Shown: positions 30,555 to 39,141, numbered from the stretch's first letter. The stretch: DNA of 64,000 bases from Chlorobaculum parvum NCIB 8327 (GCF_000020505.1 NC_011027.1:1224001-1288000); one strand, 5' to 3'. Numbers and translations are program-made. The notes: generated by a model from the letters alone, not told the origin.

Positions 30555-30896
30555 ATGTTCAGTATATTGATTCACTGGCTCATCAGCGCTACGGCGGTGT
30601 ACGTGACTGCCAACATGCTGCCGGGCATTACCATCAAAAGCTTCGGTGCGGCGCTCATCGTAGCGCTGGTGCTTGGCCTCGTCAACGCACTCCTCAAGCC
30701 GGTGCTGGTCTTCTTTTCGATTCCGCTCCTGCTCCTCACGCTCGGGCTCTTCATGCTGGTCATCAACGCGCTCATGCTGCAACTCGCCGCTGTGCTGGTA
30801 GACAGCTTCGGCGTACAGAGTTTCTGGTGGGCCGTGCTCGGCTCAGTCTGCATCAGCGTGGTCTCATGGCTCATGAACGCCGTACTGAACATCTGA
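30555..30896 (+). CDS. YvlD-like membrane protein (phage holin 4 superfamily)
   Basis: A 113-residue very hydrophobic protein with four membrane segments (about 3-20, 30-52, 55-78 and 88-110). The patterns NALLKPVLVFFSIPLLLLTLG and LMLQLAAVLVD are typical of the YvlD/PF04020 family, which is widespread and of unknown function despite the holin name. An AAAGGAGATCACC ribosome site precedes ATG 30555. It is 25 bp upstream of bchC and may share its transcript. Confidence 0.8.
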   Translation: MFSILIHWLISATAVYVTANMLPGITIKSFGAALIVALVLGLVNALLKPVLVFFSIPLLLLTLGLFMLVINALMLQLAAVLVDSFGVQSFWWAVLGSVCISVVSWLMNAVLNI

Positions 30897-30921
30897 AACT
30901 CAAGACAATCGACAGACGACC

Positions 30922-31878
30922 ATGCAGGGAGAAGCACAGGCCCTCGTCCTCCTCAAAGCCAACAAGCTCAAGCTCCAGTCCGTGAAGTATGTGGCCGACG
31001 GGCCACGTGACGTTCTCGTCAGGACCATCGCCAGCACCATCACGCCGGGCCTTGACCGACTGCTTCTGACCAACAAGCCGGTTTCGCACAAGGTGCTCGC
31101 CTATCCGGTGATGCCGGGCAGCGAAACCATCGGCCAGGTGATGCACACCGGCCCAGAGGTAACCGGGGTCAAAGAGGGCGATTTCGTCTATGCCTTCAAG
31201 GGCGACCGCTGGGTCGGCATTGACCCGTATTACGGCTGCCACGCTGAAGTGATTCCCACCTCCGAAGAGAACGTGCTGCCGCTCGGCCGAGAGCCGATTC
31301 ACCGCGACCTGCTAACCGGTCTGGTGGCCTATGTGCTCACTGCGATGGAAAAGATCGATTTCGACCCGTCGATGCGCGTGCTCATCCTCGGCCTCGGCTC
31401 GGTAGGCCTGATGGTTTCGGAGTACCTCTATCATCGAGGCGTCAGGCAGGTCGATGCGCTTGAGGTGTTCCCCCTTCGCGGCCAGCTTTCCCATGCCGAA
31501 AACATCGCCATCGACATCGCCGATTTCACTTCGGACTTCAACGACAGTTACGATCTGGTGATCGAAACCACCGGTCGCATTCTGATGATCGAAAAGTCGA
31601 TGCGCCTGATGAAACCGCGGGCCAAAACGCTGCTCATGGGCAGCTACGAAGTGCTCGGCTACGATTACCGGCTGATTCAGCACAAGGAACCGGTGATCAT
31701 CTGCTCCAGCGTTACCGAGCGCCGGCACCTCGATGACGCCCAGGCCTTGCTCGATCAGGAGGTGCTCGATACCGAAAAGTTCTTCACCAACGTCTTTCCG
31801 GTCGAGCAGTTCGAACTTGCCTACCGGGTCGCCCTCGACAGCAAGGAGGCGATCAAGACAGTGCTGAGCTGGATTTAG
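30922..31878 (+). CDS. bchC: Bacteriochlorophyllide a dehydrogenase BchC
   Basis: An NAD-dependent MDR-family dehydrogenase of 318 residues that oxidises the C3-hydroxyethyl group in the last steps of bacteriochlorophyll a synthesis. The GroES-like N-terminal part contains VMPGSETIGQVMHTGPEVTGVKEGDFVY. The Rossmann fold has ILGLGSVGLMVSEYL (about 154-168). The C-terminal segment HLDDAQALLDQEVLDTEKFFTNVFPVEQFELAY is as in BchC proteins. It is the best lineage marker here for a phototroph. The ABC transporter gene follows by 11 bp. Confidence 0.92.
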   Translation: MQGEAQALVLLKANKLKLQSVKYVADGPRDVLVRTIASTITPGLDRLLLTNKPVSHKVLAYPVMPGSETIGQVMHTGPEVTGVKEGDFVYAFKGDRWVGIDPYYGCHAEVIPTSEENVLPLGREPIHRDLLTGLVAYVLTAMEKIDFDPSMRVLILGLGSVGLMVSEYLYHRGVRQVDALEVFPLRGQLSHAENIAIDIADFTSDFNDSYDLVIETTGRILMIEKSMRLMKPRAKTLLMGSYEVLGYDYRLIQHKEPVIICSSVTERRHLDDAQALLDQEVLDTEKFFTNVFPVEQFELAYRVALDSKEAIKTVLSWI

Positions 31879-31889
31879 GCGGAGGCTGC

Positions 31890-33428
31890 ATGGCGACGGC
31901 AGTAAAGCTCTCCGGCATCACCAAACAGTTCGGCAACCTCAAGGCCAACGACGGCGTCAGCCTGTCGATCGAAGCGGGCACGATCCACGCGCTGGTCGGC
32001 GAAAACGGCGCAGGCAAAAGCACCCTGTCAAACATCATCTACGGGCTGCTTCATCCCGACTCCGGCACCATTGAAATCGACGGCAAAAAGCGCAGCTTCA
32101 GCTCAACGCGAGAGGCTATCGACACAGGCATCGGCATGGTTCACCAGCACTTCATGCTCGTACCGACGCTGACCGCTGCCGAAAACATCATGCTCGGCAA
32201 GGAAGGCAGCCGTTTTATGCTGCCGTCAAAACGACTCGGCGACGAAATCGAAAAGCTAGGTAAACAGCACGGACTCGACATCGAGCCCAACGCGCTGGTA
32301 TCGTCACTCTCGGTCGGCCAGCAGCAACGGGTGGAGATTCTCAAGCTGCTCTACCGGAAGTCGAACATCCTGATTCTCGACGAACCGACCGCAGTGCTCT
32401 CCCCTCCCGAAACCGAGCGGCTCTTCGCCACGCTCCGCTCGCTGGTGGCCGAAGGGAAAACGATTTTGCTCATCACCCACAAGCTCGACGAAGTACTCGC
32501 TATCTCCGACGCAGTGAGCGTCATGCGCAAGGGCAAGCTGGTCGGCACCGTGCAGACCGCAGAGACGAGCAAGGAGGAGCTGGCGCGGATGATGGTGGGC
32601 CGCGATGTGCTGCTGCGCACCGACAATCCGGAACAGACGCCGGAAGCGACGGTGCTCTCCATCGACAAGCTGCGATACGTTTCGCCGCAAGGGATCGAAA
32701 AGCTGCGGGGACTCAGCCTTACGGTACACGCAGGTGAAATCTACGGCATCGCAGGCGTGGAGGGCAACGGCCAGAGCGAACTGCTCTCGCTCTTGTGGGG
32801 CACGTTCGACCGCGACGGCAGAACCGAAGGCGCGATCCGGATCGGAGGTCAATCTGCGCTCGGCCTGAGCCCGACAGAGATTGCCGGACTCGGCGTGTCG
32901 ATGATTCCCGAAGACCGCCTCAAATCGGCCGTCGTGGCCGAATACGGCATCGCGGAAAATCTGATTCTGGGACGGCATCGGGAACCAGCATTTCATCGCG
33001 GCATCGGTTTCGATAGCGAAACCCTCCGCAAGAACGCCGCTACGATGATCGAACGTTACGACATCCGGAGCAGCGCGCCCGGCGCGAATCCGCCCGTTGC
33101 GTCACTCTCGGGCGGCAACCAGCAGAAGGTGGTGGTGGCACGTGAAATGGAGCGCCCCGGGCTCAAGCTGCTCGTGCTCGCCCAGCCCACGCGCGGCGTC
33201 GATATCGGCGCAATCGAGCAGATTCACAAACGGATCATCGATGCCCGCCAGAAAGGCCTCGCCATTCTGCTCATCTCCTCCGAACTCGAAGAGCTGATCG
33301 CGCTCTCGACCCGCATCGGCTGCCTCTATAAAGGCGTGATCCGGCACGAGTTCACCGAAGCTGAGGTGCGCCAGGGACGTGAGCACGAGTCGGGCTTCGA
33401 GAAAGAGATCGGCCTGCACATCACCTGA
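31890..33428 (+). CDS. ABC transporter ATP-binding protein, nucleoside/BMP type (double NBD)
   Basis: A 512-residue protein with two fused ATPase domains, as in the YufO/NupB and sugar MglA groups. The first has GENGAGKSTLSNII (Walker A), SVGQQQRVEILKLL (signature) and LILDEPTAVL. The second has a degenerate Walker A (GVEGNGQSELLSLL) and a LSGGNQQKVVVAREM signature, as is normal for this class. It pairs with the permease gene downstream (14 bp gap). No second permease or binding-protein gene is adjacent. The substrate (nucleosides or related) is by family only. Confidence 0.88.
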   Translation: MATAVKLSGITKQFGNLKANDGVSLSIEAGTIHALVGENGAGKSTLSNIIYGLLHPDSGTIEIDGKKRSFSSTREAIDTGIGMVHQHFMLVPTLTAAENIMLGKEGSRFMLPSKRLGDEIEKLGKQHGLDIEPNALVSSLSVGQQQRVEILKLLYRKSNILILDEPTAVLSPPETERLFATLRSLVAEGKTILLITHKLDEVLAISDAVSVMRKGKLVGTVQTAETSKEELARMMVGRDVLLRTDNPEQTPEATVLSIDKLRYVSPQGIEKLRGLSLTVHAGEIYGIAGVEGNGQSELLSLLWGTFDRDGRTEGAIRIGGQSALGLSPTEIAGLGVSMIPEDRLKSAVVAEYGIAENLILGRHREPAFHRGIGFDSETLRKNAATMIERYDIRSSAPGANPPVASLSGGNQQKVVVAREMERPGLKLLVLAQPTRGVDIGAIEQIHKRIIDARQKGLAILLISSELEELIALSTRIGCLYKGVIRHEFTEAEVRQGREHESGFEKEIGLHIT

Positions 33429-33442
33429 AACCACGCCCGCAC

Positions 33443-34477
33443 ATGTCGCCGAAACGCATCGAACCGTTCATCCCGCTTTTGTCGCTTCTGTTCGCCCTCG
33501 TGGCGGGCAGCCTCATCATCGTGGCCTCGGGAAGCGATCCGCTCGCCGTCTGGCAAAAGATGCTGCGTTCGACCGTCTCCTCCGGCTACGGCAGCGGGCA
33601 GGTGCTGTTCCGGGCGACGACGCTCATTTTCACCGGCCTCGCCGTGGCGCTGCCCTTCAAGGTGCGCCTCTTCAACATCGGTGGCGAAGGCCAGCTTTTG
33701 ATGGGCGCCTTCGCCGCCGCGCTCTGCGGTATCGCGCTCCCGGCAGGCACGCCTGCCCTCGTCGCCATACCGGTGTTAATGCTCGCGGCAATGGCCGCTG
33801 GCGGAGCGTGGGGGCTGCTGGCTGGCTGGCTGAAAGTGAGCTACGGCGTCAACGAGGTGATCTCGACCATCATGCTCAATTTCATCGCGCTTGGCTTGGT
33901 CGGCTACCTGCTCACCAACTATTTCGCCGTGCCGTCAACCGTACACACTCCGGAGATCATCTCCGGCGGTATCCTGCCCGGCTTCGACCAGCTTTTCGGC
34001 CTTAACTGGCACTCCCCGGCGAACCTTTCACTTTTCATCGCGTTCAGCGTGACCGCAGGTGCGGCGATTCTGCTCTACCGCTCGCGCTACGGCTACGCGA
34101 TGATCGCCTCCGGCCTCAACCCCGACGCCGCCCGCCACGCGGGAATCGCGACGGATCGGCATATCCTCGGAGCCATGGCGCTCGGCGGAGCGATGGCCGG
34201 ACTCGGCGCAGCGAACCTCGTGCTCGGCTACAAGCACTGGTACGAAGCAGGGCTGACCTCTGGAGTCGGATTCATCGGTATCGCCGTTGCGCTGCTGGCC
34301 GGATCGAATCCGGTGTGGATCATCGTCTCGGCGCTCCTCTTCGCCTGGCTCGATTACGGAGGTCTGGCCGTCAACACGATGGTGCCCAAAGACATCTTCA
34401 TGATGGTGCAAGCCATCGCAATCCTCTCGATTATCAGCTTCCCCGCTCTTTTCAAAACAGGGCTGAAAAGAGGTTGA
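33443..34477 (+). CDS. ABC transporter permease, nucleoside/BMP type
   Basis: A 344-residue inner-membrane protein with about ten hydrophobic segments. The branched-chain/ribose permease family pattern is clear: VRLFNIGGEGQLLMGAFAAAL (about 72-92), KVSYGVNEVISTIMLNFIALG and IATDRHILGAMALGGAMAGLGAANL. These match YufP-like permeases. Such systems normally use two different permeases; only one is here, so the partner is elsewhere or this one homodimerises. Confidence 0.87.
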   Translation: MSPKRIEPFIPLLSLLFALVAGSLIIVASGSDPLAVWQKMLRSTVSSGYGSGQVLFRATTLIFTGLAVALPFKVRLFNIGGEGQLLMGAFAAALCGIALPAGTPALVAIPVLMLAAMAAGGAWGLLAGWLKVSYGVNEVISTIMLNFIALGLVGYLLTNYFAVPSTVHTPEIISGGILPGFDQLFGLNWHSPANLSLFIAFSVTAGAAILLYRSRYGYAMIASGLNPDAARHAGIATDRHILGAMALGGAMAGLGAANLVLGYKHWYEAGLTSGVGFIGIAVALLAGSNPVWIIVSALLFAWLDYGGLAVNTMVPKDIFMMVQAIAILSIISFPALFKTGLKRG

Positions 34478-34530
34478 AAAGCAAGGTTTTAGAATAGGAC
34501 TGAACAGCGCTTAAACCTTACCCTCCACTC

Positions 34531-34566
34531 GTCACTTTTTCAGTTACACCTTGGTGAAAAAGTGAC
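34531..34566. terminator. Perfect hairpin after the ABC permease
   Basis: GTCACTTTTTCA (34531-34542) and TGAAAAAGTGAC (34555-34566) are exact inverted copies around a 12-base loop. T5/A5 lie inside the stem rather than after it, so it may be a weak terminator, an mRNA end or a binding site. Confidence 0.5.
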
Positions 34567-34695
34567 GATTCACCTTACACTCATCGCCTTAATTGGTTAT
34601 CTTTCCTGCCGACAGGAGGCCCATTTTTTACGGAGCGTTCTGCACAGAAATACTCTCATTTATCGAATTTCTTTCTCGAAGAAGACCTGAATACC

Positions 34696-35028
34696 ATGGC
34701 AAAAAAAGCAACCACTTCTGAAACCCCGGAAACTCCGGCCAAGAAGAAAACCACCAAAAAAGCTGCCACGACTGCTGAAGCCAAACCGAAAGCCGCAAAA
34801 AAATCGGACAGCGCAAAAACCACAAAAGCCGGAACCACAAAAAAAACAGCCGCAGGGGCAACCAAACCGGCTAAAACGACCAGAACCCGTAAACCCGCAG
34901 CAGCTGCACCGGAAATGACCGAAGAGCAGATCCGCGTCGCTGCCTACTACCGCTGGGTGGAACGCGGCATGACCCACGGCGGTCACGAAGATGACTGGAC
35001 TGAGGCTGAGAAACAGATTAAGGGATAA
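34696..35028 (+). CDS. Histone H1-like lysine/alanine-rich protein with DUF2934 motif
   Basis: A 110-residue protein. Residues 1-75 consist almost wholly of Lys, Ala, Thr and Pro (for example KKKTTKKAATTAEAKPKAAKK), the composition of histone H1 tails and bacterial H1-like DNA-binding proteins. Residues about 76-108 are a compact acidic-to-neutral module EMTEEQIRVAAYYRWVERG...DDWTEAEKQI, which matches DUF2934. DNA binding is inferred from composition. Its own terminator follows at 35053. The role is unknown. Confidence 0.75.
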   Translation: MAKKATTSETPETPAKKKTTKKAATTAEAKPKAAKKSDSAKTTKAGTTKKTAAGATKPAKTTRTRKPAAAAPEMTEEQIRVAAYYRWVERGMTHGGHEDDWTEAEKQIKG

Positions 35029-35052
35029 CCGCGTTCTTGAATTCTGACAATG

Positions 35053-35081
35053 AAAAAAGCCATTCATCGAATGGCTTTTTT
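35053..35081 (+). terminator. Terminator after the DUF2934 protein gene
   Basis: A perfect 13-bp stem (A6 GCCATTC, 35053-35065, and its complement 35069-35081) with an ATC loop, ending in T6. It can work in both directions. Confidence 0.9.
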
Positions 35082-35153
35082 ATATTCAGGTTTTCCCAGT
35101 ACACGGCGGGAAGCGTTCTAACCCTTCCTGGCCAATATTTAACGTCATCATCC

Positions 35154-35321
35154 ATGAAGTTCTTCAGCTCCATTGCCGAAAGCATCCGCCTCCTTTTCGC
35201 CGGTCTCTGGCTTGTGTTCAGAATCATCCTTGAATACTTCGGCATCATCAGCGACGGCAACGACCGCACAACCGGCATCAAAGACATGCGCGAAGAGTAC
35301 AAAAATACCAACTACCGGTGA
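35154..35321 (+). CDS. Small hydrophobic protein
   Basis: A 55-residue ORF from ATG 35154. It has an amphipathic or hydrophobic N-terminal half (FFSSIAESIRLLFAGLWLVFRIILEYFG) and a short charged tail. It could be a membrane-associated peptide. The ribosome site is weak. It lies after the previous gene's terminator and before the methyltransferase 3' end. I have no family assignment. Confidence 0.5.
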   Translation: MKFFSSIAESIRLLFAGLWLVFRIILEYFGIISDGNDRTTGIKDMREEYKNTNYR

Positions 35322-35435
35322 AGTTCATCCGCAAAGGTTCAGAGACAGAGAGGTTTTCAACCTCTTTTGCCCCGACCATCATCCGTCACTGTGTTTGAAT
35401 GCGCCAGGCATAAGCTGAAAACGCATGTTCAGCAA

Positions 35436-36113
35436 CTATCCACTCTTCCATCCCCCATACACCACGAACCGCGCTCGTGAATACCGGCAACGCACCTCGC
35501 GGAATCCCGCCTCTTCGAGCCATCGCAACTGATCGGCAAGCGTAGTATTCCTGTCGGCGCGCATTCGTGCCTTCGCAGCTTCAATCGCTTCGGCAGTCGC
35601 GCCATTGGCTGCGACATCGGCGAGCCACTGGCGTTCGTAGTCCGCCTCTTCTTCCGGCGTTGTGCCGAGCGCCTGGTCGGCGTTGATGAACATGCCATCG
35701 GGGCGCAAAGCACGGAATATCTTGCCAAAAAGCTCGCGCTTGCTTTCATCTTCGAGATGGTGAATCGACAGAGCGGACATCACCAGATCGAACGCAGATT
35801 CGTCGATGAGTGCGAGATGCTCCTGCACGGCAAAGCTGACCTGTGAATTTCCGGCGAACCGTTGACGCGCCACGCCGAGCATCGCTTCCGAAATGTCCGT
35901 AAGATGCAACAAGGCATTCGGATGCGCCTCTGCTACCATCGCAGCAAAAAGACCTGTGCCCGAGCCGAGATCGAGCACGCGGAGCAGCGCATCGGACGGA
36001 AACGGAATCATCCACATAGCTGCGCCGTAAAACTGGTCAAAGCAGGGCACGAGTTTGGGGCGGTCACGGTCGTATCCTGTCGCGCAACGGTCAAACAAGG
36101 CGGCAATGTTCAT
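35436..36113 (-). CDS. Class I SAM-dependent methyltransferase
   Basis: A 225-residue protein from ATG 36113 (MNIAALFDRC). The frame is open to a GTG at 36161, but that segment comes from the 45-bp repeat shared with the antiporter gene. SAM motifs are VLDLGSGTGLFAAMVAEAHP (about 46-65), DISEAMLGVARQR, FDLVMSALSIHHL and LRPDGMFINADQAL. The N-terminal RCATGYDRDRPKLVPCFDQFY is typical of small-molecule methyltransferases. The substrate is unknown. It was probably next to the antiporter before a 1.2-kb insertion. Confidence 0.85.
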   Translation of the reverse strand: MNIAALFDRCATGYDRDRPKLVPCFDQFYGAAMWMIPFPSDALLRVLDLGSGTGLFAAMVAEAHPNALLHLTDISEAMLGVARQRFAGNSQVSFAVQEHLALIDESAFDLVMSALSIHHLEDESKRELFGKIFRALRPDGMFINADQALGTTPEEEADYERQWLADVAANGATAEAIEAAKARMRADRNTTLADQLRWLEEAGFREVRCRYSRARFVVYGGWKSG

Positions 36114-36157
36114 GCTGTTTTGAGGCTTGATGAATTCCCGAAAATGAACGGTATCCG

Positions 36158-36202
36158 TCACCGGCTGAAAAAGAAAAGCGTCATCACATACACGGAGTAC
36201 AT
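36158..36202. repeat. 45-bp perfect direct repeat, left copy
   Basis: Identical over 45 bases to 37393-37437. The right copy is the 3' end of the antiporter gene, with 14 codons plus stop; this copy lies at the 5' side of the methyltransferase gene, 1,235 bp away. It bounds the AT-rich islet with the lipoprotein gene and looks like a duplicated target or attachment core. Confidence 0.95.
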
Positions 36203-36316
36203 TATAACGTCACCAAATCCGTATTTCATTGCTAAGCTTATTTGTACAGCGCCACATATATCTAAAAAACACACGGCACAATCGCGAGATAAAAAGCCTG
36301 TTTTCTGCAAATGCAA

Positions 36317-36356
36317 AATAGGCTGCCCTGAAATCTTGCCTCCAAGACAGCCTATT
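36317..36356 (-). terminator. Hairpin after the lipoprotein gene
   Basis: AATAGGCTG (36317-36325) pairs with CAGCCTATT (36348-36356). On the minus strand TTTT follows. It lies about 28 bp past the lipoprotein stop at 36384. Confidence 0.65.
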
Positions 36357-36383
36357 CTATTAAGAATTTACAGAACCTGAGTC

Positions 36384-37034
36384 TCAGTTCCTCTGTCTTT
36401 TATAGGGAAAATCTTTTGAAATTCCCTTCATCAAAGATTTCGCAAGCCTCTCAGGAGAACTACCTACACTACCGGATGCTTCGTGATCATATTTCCAGAG
36501 TAAATCATTTGATTTCTCACCATAGAGATTCAAGGAAACATCAACTTTATTGGTTGATCCCCAATAACCAACCAAAATACCTAATACTGCTGCCCCAGTT
36601 CCCGACATTGGCTTTGTACGCTTGATCGTACCGGATATCACCGCATCAACACCGAGTTTTCTTGCAAGGTCTGATTTTGTATAATTCATTATATTTTCAT
36701 AGGTAATACCACCTTTACGCAAAAGGAAGTTCGTGTATTCGACATCCTGAAAATCAACTGTATACCTACCTTTTGACTGCTGTTTGAGGAACTGAGCGTA
36801 AATCTGCTGCTGGAATAAATACCCTTCATCCTTTTCGGCTTTTCTTGCCATTTCAACAGTAAAATCCTTCGATTGATTTTTTGAATCAATGTTTACAGTA
36901 AATGGGAGAATAGCTACTTTCCGATGAGATTTCGTAACATCAGAAAATTCAGGTTTTGTGTAAATGGTTGGTGATGCGCAACCAACAAATACAAAAATAG
37001 CTAGGAATGAGAAGATGCGAAGATATTTAAACAT
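36384..37034 (-). CDS. Lipoprotein of unknown function in the islet
   Basis: A 216-residue protein with a lipoprotein signal: a hydrophobic leader FSFLAIFVFVGC with the lipidated Cys at about residue 19. The mature part has KVAILPFTVNIDSKN, reminiscent of lipoproteins of the LpoB/CsgG-like kind, and GVDAVISGTIKRTKP. Its base composition is AT-rich and unlike the flanking genes, fitting recent acquisition. ATG 37034 is used. A hairpin follows. Function unknown. Confidence 0.75.
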   Translation of the reverse strand: MFKYLRIFSFLAIFVFVGCASPTIYTKPEFSDVTKSHRKVAILPFTVNIDSKNQSKDFTVEMARKAEKDEGYLFQQQIYAQFLKQQSKGRYTVDFQDVEYTNFLLRKGGITYENIMNYTKSDLARKLGVDAVISGTIKRTKPMSGTGAAVLGILVGYWGSTNKVDVSLNLYGEKSNDLLWKYDHEASGSVGSSPERLAKSLMKGISKDFPYKRQRN

Positions 37035-37392
37035 ATTGTCGCTTTTGAGGTTGATTAAGAAAAACTAATTAATATAAAAGTGTAATAAAGCAAAGCAGAT
37101 CAAGTATGATAAATTTATTAAAAATAGTTAGCACTATTTGACACGCTCTATCATCTAAAACAATGTGAAATACTGTACTCAAAACTCATAAACGCTTACC
37201 AGATTTTGCTGTTCGAAAGTATAGGAGTAGAGGCTAGTTAAACCGCCTTTAAAGTATCTCATTTATACACAAAAAACAACCTCTTAATACTACAAAACAG
37301 CAATTGTACATCATCGAACAGACTAGATATAACAATAGACATTCTCGGATATTCCGGATCAAATCAGAACCAAATGAGCAGCTTCCTGCCCT
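37035..37392. other. AT-rich upstream region of the islet lipoprotein gene
   Basis: No credible gene in 358 bases; many stops in all frames. It must contain the promoter for the lipoprotein gene (minus strand). No terminal inverted repeat pairs with the left end of the islet at 36203. Confidence 0.5.
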
Positions 37393-37437
37393 TCACCGGC
37401 TGAAAAAGAAAAGCGTCATCACATACACGGAGTACAT
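37393..37437. repeat. 45-bp perfect direct repeat, right copy
   Basis: It is the last 14 codons plus stop of the antiporter gene (reading MYSVYVMTLFFFSR on the minus strand). It is identical to 36158-36202. Confidence 0.95.
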
Positions 37438-38323
37438 CAGCACCAGAAGCACCCCCTGCCTGCGGCGCACCAGCCTGGTATTGCGCTGCGGAAGGGCGAT
37501 CAGGAGCGACAGGACACCGAAAAAAAGCGCGGGAGCGACTTCCGGGAGCGGAACTTTAATCGGTTTGATGATAGCCGCAATGGGAACAATAAAAAAGGCT
37601 GTTGAAGATGTTGCTGCCAAGAACCGTTCCGACGCCGATTTCATCGTGCCCTTTTATTTTTGCCAGTACGGTCGAGGCGAGTTCAGGCACGGATGTTCCG
37701 AACGCTACAAGCGTCGCGCCGATGATGAAGTCGTCGATCGCAAAATCCCTGGCGATGCCGGCCGTGGAAACGACAATCAGCCGCCCGGCAACGACAAGCA
37801 GAATCAGCCCCCCGACCCCCTGAAGCAAGGGCACGAGCCTGTCGACTGTCCTTACCCTACCACCAGCTGGAGCCCTTTCTTTAAGGGCCTGTTTCAGCGT
37901 TGTTGCCATCCACGCGCCGAAAAAGACGAGCATGAACAGACCTTCGAGCCGATCGATGATGTTGTCAATGAGAAAAATTGCGATCAGCAAGGGCACCAGA
38001 ATAGCCACCGGTGCATCGCGTTTCAAGACCTCTTTGCTGACCGGAATCCCGGAGATGAGCAGCGTAAAACCCAGGACAAGCGAGATGTTGACGATGTTGC
38101 TGCCGAGTGCGTCACCGAGAGAGAGCTGGGACTTCCCGGCCAGCCCAGAGTTGATTGCAACAGAAAGCTCCGGACTGGATGTCGCAAATGCCGCAATGGT
38201 GACCGCAATAACTGATGGTGCAATACGCAGGACGGAGGCGATACCGACCGTACCCCGGACAAACAGCTCTCCGCCGAATCCAGCGCACGCGATACCGGTC
38301 AGTAGAAGAACATAATCATTCAT
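37393..38323 (-). pseudogene. CaCA-family Na+/Ca2+ antiporter gene with a one-base frameshift
   Basis: ATG 38323 (AGAGGT ribosome site) begins a CaCA exchanger. The two alpha-repeats are ATSSPELSVAINSGLAGKSQ...GDALGSNIVN and GTSVPELASTVLAKI...GTVLGSNIFN. Directly after the second, a run of six T (minus strand; A6 at 37591-37596) shifts the frame. Deleting one base joins NSLF to IVPIAAIIKPIKVPLPEV and gives 309 residues with about ten membrane spans. The cause may be mutation, a sequencing error in the homopolymer, phase variation or frameshifting. The 3' end is shared with the islet repeat. Confidence 0.85.
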
Positions 38324-38409
38324 CAGGGGCACCTCTGAAAATGTCATGAGCAACGCAGGTGAAAGCAGAAAAAGCGCCACTCAGCCATAACAAGGCGTGG
38401 GCGATAAGG

Positions 38410-39141
38410 TCATTCTGCCTCAGCGACAGTCATGTCGACCGACTGGCCGTACTGAACCATCTCGTTAGCCGAAGGCTTCTGACCGATAACCGTATCAGGC
38501 ACCAGAAGCATCGAGCGCTCATAGCTGACCTTGCCGAGCGACAAGCCGCTTCGAATCAGCACGCCACGCGCCTGATCGACCGACATGCCGAGCACATCGG
38601 GCACGATCACGCGCCTCGTGCCGGTCGGCTCCTGTTCGAGCTTACCAACAATAAACGACACTTCGCTGCCAGATTTGAGCACCACATCGGGTGGCACCGA
38701 CTGGCTGAGCACACGACCGTCCTGGTCGGGCTCGGATATAGCCTGGGTCTGCACATCGGAAATAACCATGCCGATCCGCTCAAGCGCCTGTCGAGCCTCA
38801 TGCTCGGTACGGCCACTCAGATCCGGCATCGGGTAGTTCGGTTTATCTTTGCGGTTCAGAACCAGATAGACGTTGCGACCTGGCTTGACCACCGATGAAG
38901 GTGCTGGCACCTGATCGATCACCTGATCCGGCGACACATTGGGCAGGTAGCGCACATTGTAACTCTTCATCGCCTTCAGCCCGACTTTTTCCAAGGCTTT
39001 GGAAGCCTGCGCATAGGTCATGTTCCGCACATCAGGAACAACGGTCTGTTGCCCGATCTCGGTATAGTAAGGCAGCAGAAGCTTGTCGATGGCGACAATC
39101 GCTGCGAAAAACAGCAGAATGACTATCAGAACTTTCTTCAT
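38410..39141 (-). CDS. Membrane-anchored PASTA-domain protein
   Basis: A 243-residue protein. One N-terminal membrane segment (about 4-22) is followed by three PASTA domains: VVPDVRNMTYAQASKALEKVGL (about 34-55), MPDLSGRTEHEARQALERIGM (about 104-124) and VPDVLGMSVDQARGVLIRSGL (about 179-199), each with a conserved proline-rich end. PASTA modules bind peptidoglycan fragments in Ser/Thr kinases and PBPs. No kinase or transpeptidase domain is present, so this may be a stand-alone cell-wall sensor or scaffold. Confidence 0.9.
   Translation of the reverse strand: MKKVLIVILLFFAAIVAIDKLLLPYYTEIGQQTVVPDVRNMTYAQASKALEKVGLKAMKSYNVRYLPNVSPDQVIDQVPAPSSVVKPGRNVYLVLNRKDKPNYPMPDLSGRTEHEARQALERIGMVISDVQTQAISEPDQDGRVLSQSVPPDVVLKSGSEVSFIVGKLEQEPTGTRRVIVPDVLGMSVDQARGVLIRSGLSLGKVSYERSMLLVPDTVIGQKPSANEMVQYGQSVDMTVAEAE

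Larger units (their letters stand above)
36203..37392. mobile_element. AT-rich islet bounded by 45-bp direct repeats
   Basis: This segment separates the methyltransferase from the antiporter and has a clearly lower GC content than both. It carries one gene, a lipoprotein (36384-37034), and a hairpin terminator. The exact 45-bp repeat at its borders suggests site-specific insertion at the 3' end of the antiporter gene. No integrase, transposase or terminal inverted repeat was found, so the mechanism is open; a recombination-based duplication is possible. Confidence 0.55.

Noticed and set aside
36113-36161. Longer N-terminus for the methyltransferase from GTG 36161
   Set aside because: The added codons extend into the 45-bp repeat from the antiporter gene; ATG 36113 gives the conserved start of the fold.
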